NCBI GenBank assembly: GCA_023622765.1 | Contig: JAMNYO010000095.1 | Span: forward strand, 1 to 52,011 | Reading direction: 5' to 3' | Length of the DNA stretch: 52,011 bases | From: Bacteroidota bacterium | Lineage (GTDB): Bacteria; Bacteroidota; Bacteroidia; Bacteroidales; Dysgonomonadaceae | In this document: positions 38,929-47,388 of the stretch, one piece after another | Layout of the letters: every line of letters begins with the position of its first letter | Numbering within the stretch: the first letter of the stretch is position 1 | Program-made: the position numbers and the translations under genes | Notes under the pieces: generated by a model | What the model saw: the letters and a program-made list of their open reading frames with translations, nothing else | Told to the model about the DNA's origin: nothing | Databases searched by the model: none

Positions 38929-39477
38929 TCACTTATCACCTTTCATCAGATGCTCGACCAAGCTGTTTATATACACTTCGATATTGGTATAAGTTTTGCT
39001 AAGGTCGTACCCGCTGGAGACATCCTTGCCGACCTCTATACCATGTCTCCTTTTCCACTCGTCGGGTATGCCATCTCCCGGGGCGGTTTGACCCGCTACC
39101 GTGAGGTCGCCGTTTTTTATCGTTAATCGGCTCTTCAGCTCAATGATACCTGAGACCTCGAACACCACGGTACGGGGTCCCGGTGCGGCCAATGCTGCAC
39201 GTAGCGAGCCCGAACCGGTGTCATTCAGGTTGGTCACCTTAATTACCCTACCTCCTCTTCCGCCCGTGGTGTACTTTCCAAATCCTTCGGCGCCGGGGAA
39301 AGCGAGTACTTTTCCATCGCCCGGATCGGACTGATTCCCGTTCTCTTCCCCATTTTGTTCAGTCTGTTCCTGTGAGTTAGACTGTTCTTCCGTCACATCC
39401 TCTTTCGAGCAGGAGAGCAAAAGGAGGGTGGCAAGGGCGAGGCATAAAACGAGCGATATGCAGGTTTTCGACCGCAT
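38929..39477 (-). pseudogene. Pectate-lyase-like (PL1-type) lipoprotein with internal deletion
   Basis: A 182-residue reading frame that joins the two ends of a much larger enzyme. A lipoprotein signal (LLLLSC) and Glu/Gln-rich tether lead into [17 protein letters not shown] and [16 protein letters not shown], the N-terminal cap of Bacteroidetes PL1-type pectate lyases. After [13 protein letters not shown] it jumps directly to [11 protein letters not shown] and [19 protein letters not shown], which is the extreme C-terminus of the same family. The ~250-300 residues of beta-helix with the catalytic site are missing. The junction (about 39060-39078) falls on a GDGI/DGIP overlap, suggesting deletion across a short repeat. 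It is in frame and may still be translated. A longer upstream start is rejected in favour of MRSKTCISL. Confidence 0.8.
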
Positions 39478-39634
39478 GGCATAATACTTTACAAGATTTA
39501 TTTCTACAAACTTAAACAATATTTTACCAGTGAGGGAAGCTGAATCGGTTTTTTTGTTTACCATGCAGAATCCGTTGGATGAGGTGACGCAAAAATTAAA
39601 CCACCCGCTTGCGGTTCAAATGGACTAAAATGAG

Positions 39635-39642
39635 TACCTTTG
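39635..39642 (+). promoter_or_regulatory. Candidate -7 element of uxaC
   Basis: TACCTTTG matches TAnnTTTG. No TTG lies at the ideal spacing; TTC at 39615-39617 is 17 nt away. The expected leader to the uxaC ATG is about 60 nt. Confidence 0.4.
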
Positions 39643-39709
39643 GCAACATGCCGTTTTTAAATAACCATTTATGGCATTAGCTTTGAAAAACAATTTTAAT
39701 TAAAATAAT

Positions 39710-41116
39710 ATGAGGAGTTTTATACACGACGATTTTTTGTTACAGACGGAAGCCGCGAAGCAGCTCTTCCATGAGCATGCCGCGAAACAGCCAATCATCG
39801 ACTACCATTGCCATCTGAACCCCGAGTACATTGCTCGGGACCACTCGTTTGATAACCTGGGGCAAATATGGCTGGAGGGTGACCACTATAAATGGCGTGC
39901 GATGCGGACCAATGGTATCGCGGAGAAGTACTGCACCGGCAAGGAGACCAGCGACTGGGAAAAGTTCGAGCAGTGGGCGTCAACGGTGCCTTACACCATG
40001 CGAAACCCGCTGTACCACTGGACGCACCTGGAATTGAAGAGTGCGTTCGGGGTTGATAAGCTGTTGAACCCGAATACCGCAAAGGAAATTTACGACGAAT
40101 GCACGGCTAAGCTCCGCACGCCGGAGTACTCTGCCCGCGGGCTGATGAAAAAGTTCCGGGTGGAGGTGGTCTGCACCACTGACGATCCGATTGATAATCT
40201 GGAACATCACCTTGCGCTCAAGGAGGAGGGGTTCGAGATAAAGGTGCTTCCTACCTGGCGACCCGATAAAGCGATGGCGGTAGAGGATCCCGTAGCGTAC
40301 CGCGCTTACGTGGAGAAACTTTCGGTGGCCTCCGGGGTGACCATCAGTCGGTTCAGTGACCTGATCGAGGCGTTGTGCGTGAGGCATGACTTCTTCGCAA
40401 GCGTGGGGTGCAAGTTGTCCGACCATGGTATCGAGGAGTTTTACGCTGAACCATACACCCAAACCGAGATCGATCGGATCTTTAACAAGGTGTATGGTGG
40501 GAACGAACTCTTGAAAGAGGAGGTGCTGAAGTTCAAGTCGGCCATGCTACACGAGGGTGCCGTGATGGATTGGGAAAAAGGGTGGACGCAACAGTTCCAC
40601 TACGGCGCCATCCGGAATAACAACACCCGCCTGTTTAACCAGGTGGGCCCCGATACGGGATTCGACTCGATTGGCGATTTCAACGTGGCGAAGGCGATGA
40701 GCCGCTTTTTCGATCAGCTCGACAAAGAGAATAAGCTGGCCAAGACCATTATCTACAACTTGAACCCCAAGGATAACGATATGGTGGCCACCATGATTGG
40801 CAACTTCCAGGATGGTTCTGTTGCCGGGAAGATGCAGTTTGGCTCGGGTTGGTGGTTCCTAGACCAGAAGACCGGGATGGAGGCGCAGATGAACTCCCTC
40901 TCCAACTTGGGACTCCTAAGCCGCTTTGTGGGTATGCTCACCGACTCGCGCAGCTTCCTCTCCTACCCGCGCCATGAGTACTTCCGTCGGATATTGTGTA
41001 ACCTCGTGGGGAACGACGTGGAGCAGGGGTTACTCCCCGCTTCGGAGATGCCTTTCCTGGGAGAGATGATCGAGAATATATCGTACAAAAACGCGAAGCG
41101 ATATTTTGATTTTTAA
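39710..41116 (+). CDS. uxaC: Glucuronate/galacturonate isomerase
   Basis: A 468-residue amidohydrolase-fold isomerase that converts D-glucuronate to D-fructuronate and D-galacturonate to D-tagaturonate. Landmarks are the H33-x-H35 metal motif in DYHCHLNPEYIA, VVCTTDDPID, LPTWRPDKAM, QFHYGAIRNNN and the C-terminal YPRHEYFRRILCNLVG. Length is standard for the family. It is the first gene of the plus-strand saturated-uronate cluster, followed after a 148-nt gap containing an inverted repeat by uxaE. Confidence 0.96.
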   Translation: MRSFIHDDFLLQTEAAKQLFHEHAAKQPIIDYHCHLNPEYIARDHSFDNLGQIWLEGDHYKWRAMRTNGIAEKYCTGKETSDWEKFEQWASTVPYTMRNPLYHWTHLELKSAFGVDKLLNPNTAKEIYDECTAKLRTPEYSARGLMKKFRVEVVCTTDDPIDNLEHHLALKEEGFEIKVLPTWRPDKAMAVEDPVAYRAYVEKLSVASGVTISRFSDLIEALCVRHDFFASVGCKLSDHGIEEFYAEPYTQTEIDRIFNKVYGGNELLKEEVLKFKSAMLHEGAVMDWEKGWTQQFHYGAIRNNNTRLFNQVGPDTGFDSIGDFNVAKAMSRFFDQLDKENKLAKTIIYNLNPKDNDMVATMIGNFQDGSVAGKMQFGSGWWFLDQKTGMEAQMNSLSNLGLLSRFVGMLTDSRSFLSYPRHEYFRRILCNLVGNDVEQGLLPASEMPFLGEMIENISYKNAKRYFDF

Positions 41117-41147
41117 CTGATTGAAGGCTGAAAACAGCTAAACTAAC

Positions 41148-41256
41148 TCAACTCTTGTATCTCGTTTTTTGCTTTTTGCTTTCGAGTCAAAGGCCACGTG
41201 AATAACTGCAAAATGAAGTTGAAAGCAAAAAACCTGAACGAAAAAGTTGAGAAAAG
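41148..41256. repeat. Imperfect inverted repeat in the uxaC-uxaE gap
   Basis: CTCAACT (41148-41154) and GTTTTTTGCTTT on the left mirror GAAAGCAAAAAAC (41221-41233) and AGTTGAG (41245-41251) on the right. A loop of about 40 nt lies between. The arms differ in length by roughly 6 nt. It is not related by eye to the 79-bp or inverted-arm repeats. It could be an attenuating or mRNA-processing structure. Confidence 0.55.
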
Positions 41257-41264
41257 CAACCATC

Positions 41265-42521
41265 ATGGGGACAATGAAGCTAGGGAAATACAGCATCGGG
41301 ATAGGTGATCGCTTCACCTATCAAGGAGAAGCCCAGTTGAGAGCTATCATGAAAGCGAATGAACAGGGGGTGAACATTGTCCCCGTTTGGAACAAATCGA
41401 ATCGTGAACATACCTACGTCGGTACCAAACCCGTGGATACACGGGTGGAGGCGGACAAGGCGGTGAATGCGTTGAACTACCAGGGAGCCTACTTCGTGGA
41501 TGCCGACCATATTAACCTGGACACGGTGAGGGGGTACATGGAGTCATCCGATTATTTCACGCTCGACGTGGCCTCGTTTATAGGCACAGTGAGCAGCCCG
41601 GAAAAGGTGGAGGCGTTTATCGCCTCTTGCCAAAAGTATACCGGCTACTTGCAGATTCCCGGTATCCTCGAGCCGCTGCACATAACCGAAGGGCTACTGA
41701 GGCGGGTGGCAGGTAATTTTTTGGCGGCCACCGACCATGCCGCGGAAATTTATACCTGCCTGAAGCGCGGGAAAGGTGAGGGTACCTTCATTACGGAGGT
41801 GTCGATGGATGAGGTAGAGTCGCCCCAGACCCCGGTAGAGCTGCTCTTTATTTTGAAGATGCTGGCCGATTGTAAGGTACCCGTACAGACCATTGCGCCC
41901 AAGTTTACTGGTCGTTTCAACAAGGGGGTCGATTACGTGGGCGATCTTGACCAGTTTGCAAGGGAGTTTGAGGAGGACCTGCTGGTAATCGATTTCGCAG
42001 TCAAGGAGTTCGGGCTGCCCAAGGAGCTGAAGCTTAGCATCCACTCTGGAAGTGATAAGTTCTCTATTTACCCGATCATCGCACAGGCAATTGAGAAGCA
42101 CGGCAAGGGGACTCACCTCAAGACGGCTGGAACAACATGGCTTGAGGAGGTCATCGGCCTCGCTGTAGCCGGCAGTGAAGGGCTCGCACTGGCGAAGAAA
42201 ATCTACGAGAGATCCTTTACCCGGCGGGAGGAGTTATGCGTTCCCTACGCCGATGTGATTGATATTGATGTATCGAAGTTGCCTTCGGTGGCGGAGGTCA
42301 ACGGGTGGAGCGGCGAAAAGTTTGCCAACACGCTTCGGCATATCCCGGGGCATCCCGACTACAACCCCAACTTCAGGCAGTTGATTCACGTTGCCTACGC
42401 GGTGGCAGCCGAGATGGGAAGTGAATACACCGATCTCCTGTTGAAGTACGCCGACGTGGTGGGTGCTTGCGTGGAGGAGAATATCTACGACAGGCACCTG
42501 AAACGGTTGTTCAACCTGTAA
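41265..42521 (+). CDS. uxaE: Tagaturonate epimerase
   Basis: About 418 residues, matching the UxaE family (tagaturonate/fructuronate epimerase) with MKLGKYSIGIGDRFTYQGEA at the N-terminus, FVDADHINLDTV, FTGRFNKGVDYVGD, LSIHSGSDKFSIYP and HLKTAGTTWLEEV. It epimerises D-tagaturonate to D-fructuronate, so galacturonate made by UxaC can join the glucuronate branch. The frame extends six codons upstream only by a TTG within the inverted repeat. I use the ATG at 41265; the ATG at 41274 (MKLGKYS) is equally good. It is convergent with the lacI-type gene, with 15 nt between stops. Confidence 0.92.
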   Translation: MGTMKLGKYSIGIGDRFTYQGEAQLRAIMKANEQGVNIVPVWNKSNREHTYVGTKPVDTRVEADKAVNALNYQGAYFVDADHINLDTVRGYMESSDYFTLDVASFIGTVSSPEKVEAFIASCQKYTGYLQIPGILEPLHITEGLLRRVAGNFLAATDHAAEIYTCLKRGKGEGTFITEVSMDEVESPQTPVELLFILKMLADCKVPVQTIAPKFTGRFNKGVDYVGDLDQFAREFEEDLLVIDFAVKEFGLPKELKLSIHSGSDKFSIYPIIAQAIEKHGKGTHLKTAGTTWLEEVIGLAVAGSEGLALAKKIYERSFTRREELCVPYADVIDIDVSKLPSVAEVNGWSGEKFANTLRHIPGHPDYNPNFRQLIHVAYAVAAEMGSEYTDLLLKYADVVGACVEENIYDRHLKRLFNL

Positions 42522-42536
42522 GCGATGTCACGTGAG

Positions 42537-43607
42537 TTAAGAGAGGATGTTGTTGAACCGCTTGTAAAACCCGATGTTCTCTAGCGTAAGGATATCGAGT
42601 TGGACGTAGTTCTCTCGGTTGACCGGCTTTTTGAATATAAGGTATTCTAACATGGTTTTCATCGCACGGAACCCCTGGTATTCAGGCTCCTGACCGATTA
42701 GGAAGTCGATTTGCCCTTTCTTGAGTGCCTCGACGTTAGGAGCGGTAAGGTCTAAACAGACCATTTTGACATCGTGAATATGGTTGTTGTCGAGGTAACT
42801 GGCCACGTAATTGCCGCGCGAGTTCATTACCACGACCCCCGGGATATCGTGGTGGTCGGTGAAAAAGCGGGAGAGGTAGGTTTCATTGTTCTCCGGTTCT
42901 TCCACCGAAAAGGGGATGCGTAACACCTGGTACGCTCTTTCCTGCTTTGATATATAATCCATGAATCCCCTTTTTCGCAGGATGGTGGAGTTCGCACTTT
43001 GATTGCCCACCCGAACGGCTTGCAAAATGCCAATTTTGGAGTTAGCCGGGATAAGTGAGGTAATCAGCTTGGCCATCAAGGTTCCGCACATGTAGTGATC
43101 CGATGAAAAAAAGGCAAGCGGGCAAGCCCCCTCGTTGTTTGAATCCACGAAGATGTAAGGAATATTCCTTTCATCCATCTTTTCGCACAACGCGTTGGTC
43201 TCGTTGTGAAAGGTGGGTCCTATAATCAGGGCATCCATCTCCATCTCCGCGATTTGCCGAAACACTTTCATGCAGGAGAAAATGTCATACTGGTTGTATG
43301 TGAGGACCTCGATCGTCAACTTAAGGTTCGCGTATGCCTCTTTCGCGTGACGAATACCATGGTGGATGCTTTCCCAGTACTCCCCGGGAGAGATGTTGGG
43401 TGTGGTGATCACGATCTTGTACGTCCGTTTTAGCGAGAGCGCCGACACGTGGATGTTTGGCTTGTAGTCTACCTCTTTGAGCACCGCTTCCACCGCTTGG
43501 CGCGCTTTGGGAGAAACGTTGCCGCGATTGTGTAAGACACGGTCCACCGTGCCGGCAGAAACGCCAGCCAACCGTGCGATATCTTTGATACGGATTTTTT
43601 TTTGCAT
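42537..43607 (-). CDS. LacI-family transcriptional regulator
   Basis: A 356-residue repressor. The N-terminal HTH reads IRIKDIARLAGVSAGTVDRV with the hinge LKEVDYKPNIHVSALS, followed by a periplasmic-binding-protein-like domain (DALIIGPTF, IPYIFVDSN, IGILQAVRVGNQSANS). It is transcribed away from the uxuB operon, and a perfect 26-bp palindrome lies 54 nt upstream of its own start. It therefore probably controls both itself and the uxuB-pfkB-gnd-larA genes, with a uronate or sugar acid as inducer. The sequence does not reveal the effector. It may also act on uxaC, although no copy of the palindrome is visible there. Confidence 0.93.
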   Translation of the reverse strand: MQKKIRIKDIARLAGVSAGTVDRVLHNRGNVSPKARQAVEAVLKEVDYKPNIHVSALSLKRTYKIVITTPNISPGEYWESIHHGIRHAKEAYANLKLTIEVLTYNQYDIFSCMKVFRQIAEMEMDALIIGPTFHNETNALCEKMDERNIPYIFVDSNNEGACPLAFFSSDHYMCGTLMAKLITSLIPANSKIGILQAVRVGNQSANSTILRKRGFMDYISKQERAYQVLRIPFSVEEPENNETYLSRFFTDHHDIPGVVVMNSRGNYVASYLDNNHIHDVKMVCLDLTAPNVEALKKGQIDFLIGQEPEYQGFRAMKTMLEYLIFKKPVNRENYVQLDILTLENIGFYKRFNNILS

Positions 43608-43637
43608 GACTCGCTAGTGAAAAACAATCATCGTTTC

Positions 43638-43668
43638 TTGTACGCGATGCAATAATTTTGTATTTTTG
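43638..43668 (+). promoter_or_regulatory. Promoter of the uxuB operon
   Basis: TTG (43638-43640), a 20-nt spacer and TATTTTTG (43661-43668) fit the Bacteroidetes consensus. The -7 element is the left edge of the 26-bp palindrome. The predicted leader is about 190 nt, which contains a hairpin (GTGCTAT/ATAGCAC, 43752-43775) and AAAGTGAC repeats. Confidence 0.6.
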
Positions 43669-43686
43669 TGTACGTACACAAAAATA
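43661..43686. promoter_or_regulatory. Perfect 26-bp palindrome, LacI-family operator
   Basis: TATTTTTGTGTAC is followed immediately by its exact reverse complement. The core GTGTACGTACAC has the central CG expected of LacI-family operators. Because both ends read TATTTTTG outward, the palindrome contains a -7 element for each divergent gene, so bound repressor would block both. Confidence 0.75.
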
Positions 43687-43789
43687 GGATTATTTTTTGA
43701 AAACAAAAACAATTCGCGTGATTTACCGCCGCGTCACGATGAAAACTTTCAGTGCTATCGGTTCTCGAATAGCACGGTTTTAGCAATTA

Positions 43790-43830
43790 AAAGTGACATG
43801 AAAGTGACGTGGAGGCGGTGCAAAAGTGAC
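43790..43830 (+). promoter_or_regulatory. Three AAAGTGAC direct repeats in the uxuB leader
   Basis: AAAGTGAC begins at 43790, 43801 and 43823. The offsets of 11 and 22 bp place all three on the same face of the helix. They lie downstream of the promoter at 43638, so they would be a roadblock or an RNA element unless a second, unseen promoter exists. Confidence 0.4.
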
Positions 43831-43865
43831 GATTCAAACTATAAACGACAAAATATTAAAAGAGT

Positions 43866-44678
43866 ATGTATTCATTATTTGACATCAATGACAAGGTGAT
43901 TGTCATTACCGGGGGAACCGGGGTGTTGGGCACGTCGATGGTAGAGTACCTGGCGGCCCACGGGGCTAAAGTGGCTGTACTTGCCAGGAACATTGAGAAA
44001 GGGAATCGCCTAATCGATAAGGTAAAGGCTGACGGTGGAGATGCCATCTTTTTGCAGACCGACGTGACAAACGAGGTGGTGCTGCAACAGAACGCTGATG
44101 AGATCGCGAAACGTTACGGGCGCATCGACGTGTTGATTAACGGCGCGGGCGGGAATATGCCGGGAGCCACCATTGGTCCGGATAGTACCATCTTCGACCT
44201 GAAGTCGGTAGACTTCAGGAAGGTGGTCGACCTTAATTTGATGGGTACGGTGTTACCTACCCTCGCGTTCGCCAAGCAGATGATGAAAGAGAAGAAGGGT
44301 AGTATCGTTAACGTTTCATCAGCCTCGGCCCTTCGACCGCTGACCCGTGTGGCCGGTTACGGTGCGGCAAAAGCGGCGGTGACCAACTTCACCAAGTACA
44401 TGGCCGGTGAGATGGCCATCAAGTTTGGGGAAGGGTTCCGCGTGAACGCCCTCTGTCCCGGTTTCTTTATCACCGAACAGAACCGGACTTTGCTGACCAA
44501 CCCCGATGGCTCCTATACCGATCGCGGGAAGAGTATCATCGCGCACACCCCTTTCCGCCGTTTCGGTGTACCCGAAGATCTGCTGGGAACGTTGCACTAC
44601 CTGGTGAGTGATGCGTCGAAGTTTGTAACGGGAACGGTGGCCATCGTGGATGGAGGGTTCGATGCTTTTAGTATTTAA
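43866..44678 (+). CDS. uxuB: D-mannonate oxidoreductase (SDR-type fructuronate reductase)
   Basis: A 270-residue short-chain dehydrogenase reducing D-fructuronate to D-mannonate. TGGTGVLG (15-22) binds the cofactor; NGAGGNMPGATIG is characteristic of the SDR-type mannonate oxidoreductases (as in Bacillus YjmF) and replaces the usual NNAG. Y165 and K169 in GYGAAKA complete the active site. The C-terminus TPFRRFGVPEDLLGTLHYL followed by VTGTVAIVDGGFDAFSI is also typical. It is the first gene after the LacI-type operator and 25 nt before the PfkB kinase gene. Confidence 0.88.
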   Translation: MYSLFDINDKVIVITGGTGVLGTSMVEYLAAHGAKVAVLARNIEKGNRLIDKVKADGGDAIFLQTDVTNEVVLQQNADEIAKRYGRIDVLINGAGGNMPGATIGPDSTIFDLKSVDFRKVVDLNLMGTVLPTLAFAKQMMKEKKGSIVNVSSASALRPLTRVAGYGAAKAAVTNFTKYMAGEMAIKFGEGFRVNALCPGFFITEQNRTLLTNPDGSYTDRGKSIIAHTPFRRFGVPEDLLGTLHYLVSDASKFVTGTVAIVDGGFDAFSI

Positions 44679-44703
44679 TCCACAGTAAATTATAACAATA
44701 CCT

Positions 44704-45783
44704 ATGTCATTAACGTTAAGAAAAGAGTTTAAGTACGCCTTGGTGGTGCCCACCAGCATGGGGGTGCGCATAACCCCTTTCGATGGGTTGCCGGCTTACA
44801 GCACCAACTTGTTCAAGATGCACGCGACCAGCGCGGAGACCAACGTGGCCAGCATCTCCTCTTACCTGGGCCTTCCGGTGAAGGCGCTGACCGCCTTCGT
44901 GAAGGGGAGCCCCGTGGCCGATTTCATAAAATCGGACCTAAGGGCTCGGAATATCGAGTATGAAGGACCGGAAGTGCCGCAAGGAGGTCCCTGGGGCTAT
45001 CGCCACCAGTTCAATATCGCTGACAGTGGCTTTGGGCTGCGAGGGCCGCGGGTGCATAACGACCGGGCGGGCGAAGTGGGACGCACGCTGAACGTGAAGG
45101 ACTTCGACCTCGATAGGCTTTTCGGGAAGGAGGGGGTACAGATCGTGCATCTTTCCGGGTTGATTGCTGCCCTGTCGCCCGAGACGAGCCAATTTTGCCT
45201 GGAGGTGGCCCGCTTCGCGAAGAGGCACGGTACCCTCATCTCGTTCGACCTGAACTATCGGGCCAGTTTCTGGAAAGAGCGCGAGGAGGAGTTGCATGCC
45301 GCGTTCACCGAGATTGCCTCGCTATCGGATATCCTGATCGGCAACGAGGAGGATTACCAACTCTGCCTCGGGGTTAAAGGACCGGAGGCCGGAGGCGAGA
45401 ACATCGAGGAGACCATCGATGCTTTCAAGGGGATGATCATGAACGCGAAGAAGGCATTCCCTAACGTCACGGTTTTCGCCAACACGCTCCGGGAAGTGGT
45501 CAGCGCAAACGAACACCTGTGGGGCGCCATCGTCTATGAAAACGAGAACTGGCATGAAGCACCGCTACGGACGATTAACGTGATGGATCGGATTGGCGGG
45601 GGTGACGGGTTCGTCGGGGGATTGCTGTACAGCATCTTAACCGGCATGGAGCCCGAGAAGTGGGTGAAATTCGCGTGGGCGAGCGGTGCACTGGCAACCA
45701 CCTTCCTGACTGATTACGCGCAGCCGGCCGATGAAGCGATGATCTGGAGCATCTGGGAGGGGAACGCCCGGGTTAGAAGGTAA
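44704..45783 (+). CDS. PfkB-family sugar-acid kinase (possible gluconokinase or KDG kinase paralogue)
   Basis: A 359-residue ribokinase-fold kinase. Conserved parts are TSAETNVASISSYLG (substrate side), FDLNYRASFWK and GNEEDYQLCLG (both shared in form with KDG kinases) and DRIGGGDGFVGG with the catalytic aspartate. It is only distantly like the kdgK at 4594: the N-terminal region and PWGYRHQFNIADSGFG have no counterpart there. KDG kinase is the default call, but a KDG kinase already exists in the window and no mannonate dehydratase is nearby to make KDG. Its neighbours are 6-phosphogluconate dehydrogenase and a LarA-family protein. I therefore infer that its substrate may be gluconate, giving 6-phosphogluconate. 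This is inference from context. Confidence 0.8.
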   Translation: MSLTLRKEFKYALVVPTSMGVRITPFDGLPAYSTNLFKMHATSAETNVASISSYLGLPVKALTAFVKGSPVADFIKSDLRARNIEYEGPEVPQGGPWGYRHQFNIADSGFGLRGPRVHNDRAGEVGRTLNVKDFDLDRLFGKEGVQIVHLSGLIAALSPETSQFCLEVARFAKRHGTLISFDLNYRASFWKEREEELHAAFTEIASLSDILIGNEEDYQLCLGVKGPEAGGENIEETIDAFKGMIMNAKKAFPNVTVFANTLREVVSANEHLWGAIVYENENWHEAPLRTINVMDRIGGGDGFVGGLLYSILTGMEPEKWVKFAWASGALATTFLTDYAQPADEAMIWSIWEGNARVRR

Positions 45784-45795
45784 ATTATAATATAA

Positions 45796-45901
45796 CTTAA
45801 CTTTCGCATGTTGTTTTCTTTTAGCGATCAAGCATTAGATGGGTCACGAAATTTACGCCAGTCAAGCCTGAAAGCAATAAAGTAGTTACATGCGAAAATT
45901 C
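45796..45901. repeat. Inverted-arm repeat element, internally shortened copy
   Basis: CTTAACTTTCGCATGT (45796-45811) and ACATGCGAAAATTC (45888-45901) are its terminal inverted repeats. The interior matches the right arm of the 6827 element (ATGGGTCACGAAATT and GCCAGTC are shared) while the left arm and the central hairpin are missing, as if deleted. It fills the gap between the PfkB kinase and gnd genes; its right end supplies an in-frame ATG upstream of gnd. Confidence 0.8.
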
Positions 45902-45922
45902 AATAATATAAAAAATAGCAGC

Positions 45923-47377
45923 ATGAAGCAAAAAGCAGATATTGGATTGATCGGGTTGGCCGTGATGGGCGAGAACCTGGTACTCAACATGGAGAGTAAA
46001 GGGTATACCGTGGCTGTTTTTAACCGCACCATCTCCAAGGTACACAACTTTATAGGGGGCAGGGGCAAAGGGAAGAATTTCATTGGTGCCGACTCGCTGG
46101 AAGAGCTGGTGAGCGCCATCAAACGGCCCCGCAAGGTGATGATGCTGGTGAAAGCGGGCAAACCGGTGGATGACTTTATCGATCGGCTGATCCCCATGCT
46201 GGAGCCGGGCGACATCATCATCGATGGTGGCAACAGCCACTTCCCGGATACCGTCCGACGTACTGCGTACGTGGAGAGTAAAGGGTTGCTCTACGTGGGA
46301 ACGGGCGTTTCCGGTGGTGAAGAGGGAGCTCTCCTGGGGCCCTCCATGATGCCGGGTGGCTCTCCCGAGGCATGGCCTCACGTGAAGGAGATATTCCAGG
46401 CCGTGTCGGCCAAGGTGGAAGATGGTACCCCTTGTTGCGACTGGGTAGGCGAGAACGGAGCGGGTCACTTCGTGAAGATGGTGCATAACGGCATCGAGTA
46501 TGGCGATATGCAGATCATCAACGAGGCGTACCACCTGATGAAGGAACTGCTGGGCATGGACGCATTTGAGCAACACGAGGTGTTCAAGCGGTGGAACAAG
46601 GGGGTGTTGGATTCCTACCTGATCGAGATCACGGCCGATATTCTGGCCTACAAGGATGAGGATGGAAGCCCGCTCGTGGAGAAGATACTGGATACGGCGG
46701 GGCAGAAGGGAACCGGGAAGTGGACGGCCGTCACGGCACTCGACCTGGGCATACCGCTTACGCTGATCGGTGAATCGGTCTTCTCGCGCTGTCTCTCGGC
46801 ACAGAAAGATTTACGGGTTAAAGCTTCGAAAGCGATTAAGGTGGCGAAGAAACCCTTCGAAGGTGATAAGCGGCAGTTTATCGATGACCTCGAGAAGGCA
46901 CTGTACGCGGCCAAGATCATCTCTTACGCGCAGGGGTACGACTTGATGATGGAGGCGGCCAAAGAGTACAACTGGAACCTCAATTACGGGGGAATCGCGC
47001 TGATGTGGCGAGGCGGCTGCATTATCCGCTCCCGCTTCCTGGGCGATATCAAGAACGCGTTCGATAAGAACCCCTCGCTGGAGAACCTGCTACTCGACCC
47101 CTTCTTCAAGGAGGCGGTACTGTCGGCTCAAGAGAGCTGGCGCAGGGTAAGTGCCACCGCGTTGATGCACGGCGTACCGGTTCCGGCCCTCACCTCGGCC
47201 TTAACTTACTTTGACGGGTTCCGCAACGAGCGGCTGCCGGCTAACCTGCTGCAGGCACAGAGGGACTACTTTGGAGCGCATATGTACGAGCGGGTGGACG
47301 CCCCCCGCGGGGAGTATTTCCATACCGATTGGACGGGACGGGGTGGTAGCACGGCATCGACCATGTACGATGTTTAA
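45923..47377 (+). CDS. gnd: 6-phosphogluconate dehydrogenase, decarboxylating
   Basis: A 484-residue enzyme converting 6-phosphogluconate to ribulose-5-phosphate, CO2 and NADPH. The Rossmann start DIGLIGLAVMGENL and VFNRT (NADP preference), GGEEGALLGPSMMPGG, the catalytic KMVHNGIEYGDMQ and the C-terminal ARRDYFGAH-like AQRDYFGAHMYERVD are all present, and length is full. I start at MKQKADIG. The upstream in-frame ATG is the end of the repeat at 45888 and would add MRKFNNIKNSS, which is foreign to the family. Notably it is not beside zwf or pgl, its usual partners, but in a uronate cluster, 11 nt from a LarA-family gene. Confidence 0.95.
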   Translation: MKQKADIGLIGLAVMGENLVLNMESKGYTVAVFNRTISKVHNFIGGRGKGKNFIGADSLEELVSAIKRPRKVMMLVKAGKPVDDFIDRLIPMLEPGDIIIDGGNSHFPDTVRRTAYVESKGLLYVGTGVSGGEEGALLGPSMMPGGSPEAWPHVKEIFQAVSAKVEDGTPCCDWVGENGAGHFVKMVHNGIEYGDMQIINEAYHLMKELLGMDAFEQHEVFKRWNKGVLDSYLIEITADILAYKDEDGSPLVEKILDTAGQKGTGKWTAVTALDLGIPLTLIGESVFSRCLSAQKDLRVKASKAIKVAKKPFEGDKRQFIDDLEKALYAAKIISYAQGYDLMMEAAKEYNWNLNYGGIALMWRGGCIIRSRFLGDIKNAFDKNPSLENLLLDPFFKEAVLSAQESWRRVSATALMHGVPVPALTSALTYFDGFRNERLPANLLQAQRDYFGAHMYERVDAPRGEYFHTDWTGRGGSTASTMYDV

Positions 47378-47388
47378 CGCGTAAGCCA

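Noticed and set aside
45890-45922. Upstream ATG of gnd as the true start
   Set aside because: It is the terminal ATGCGAAAA of a repeat element; the enzyme family begins at the next ATG.
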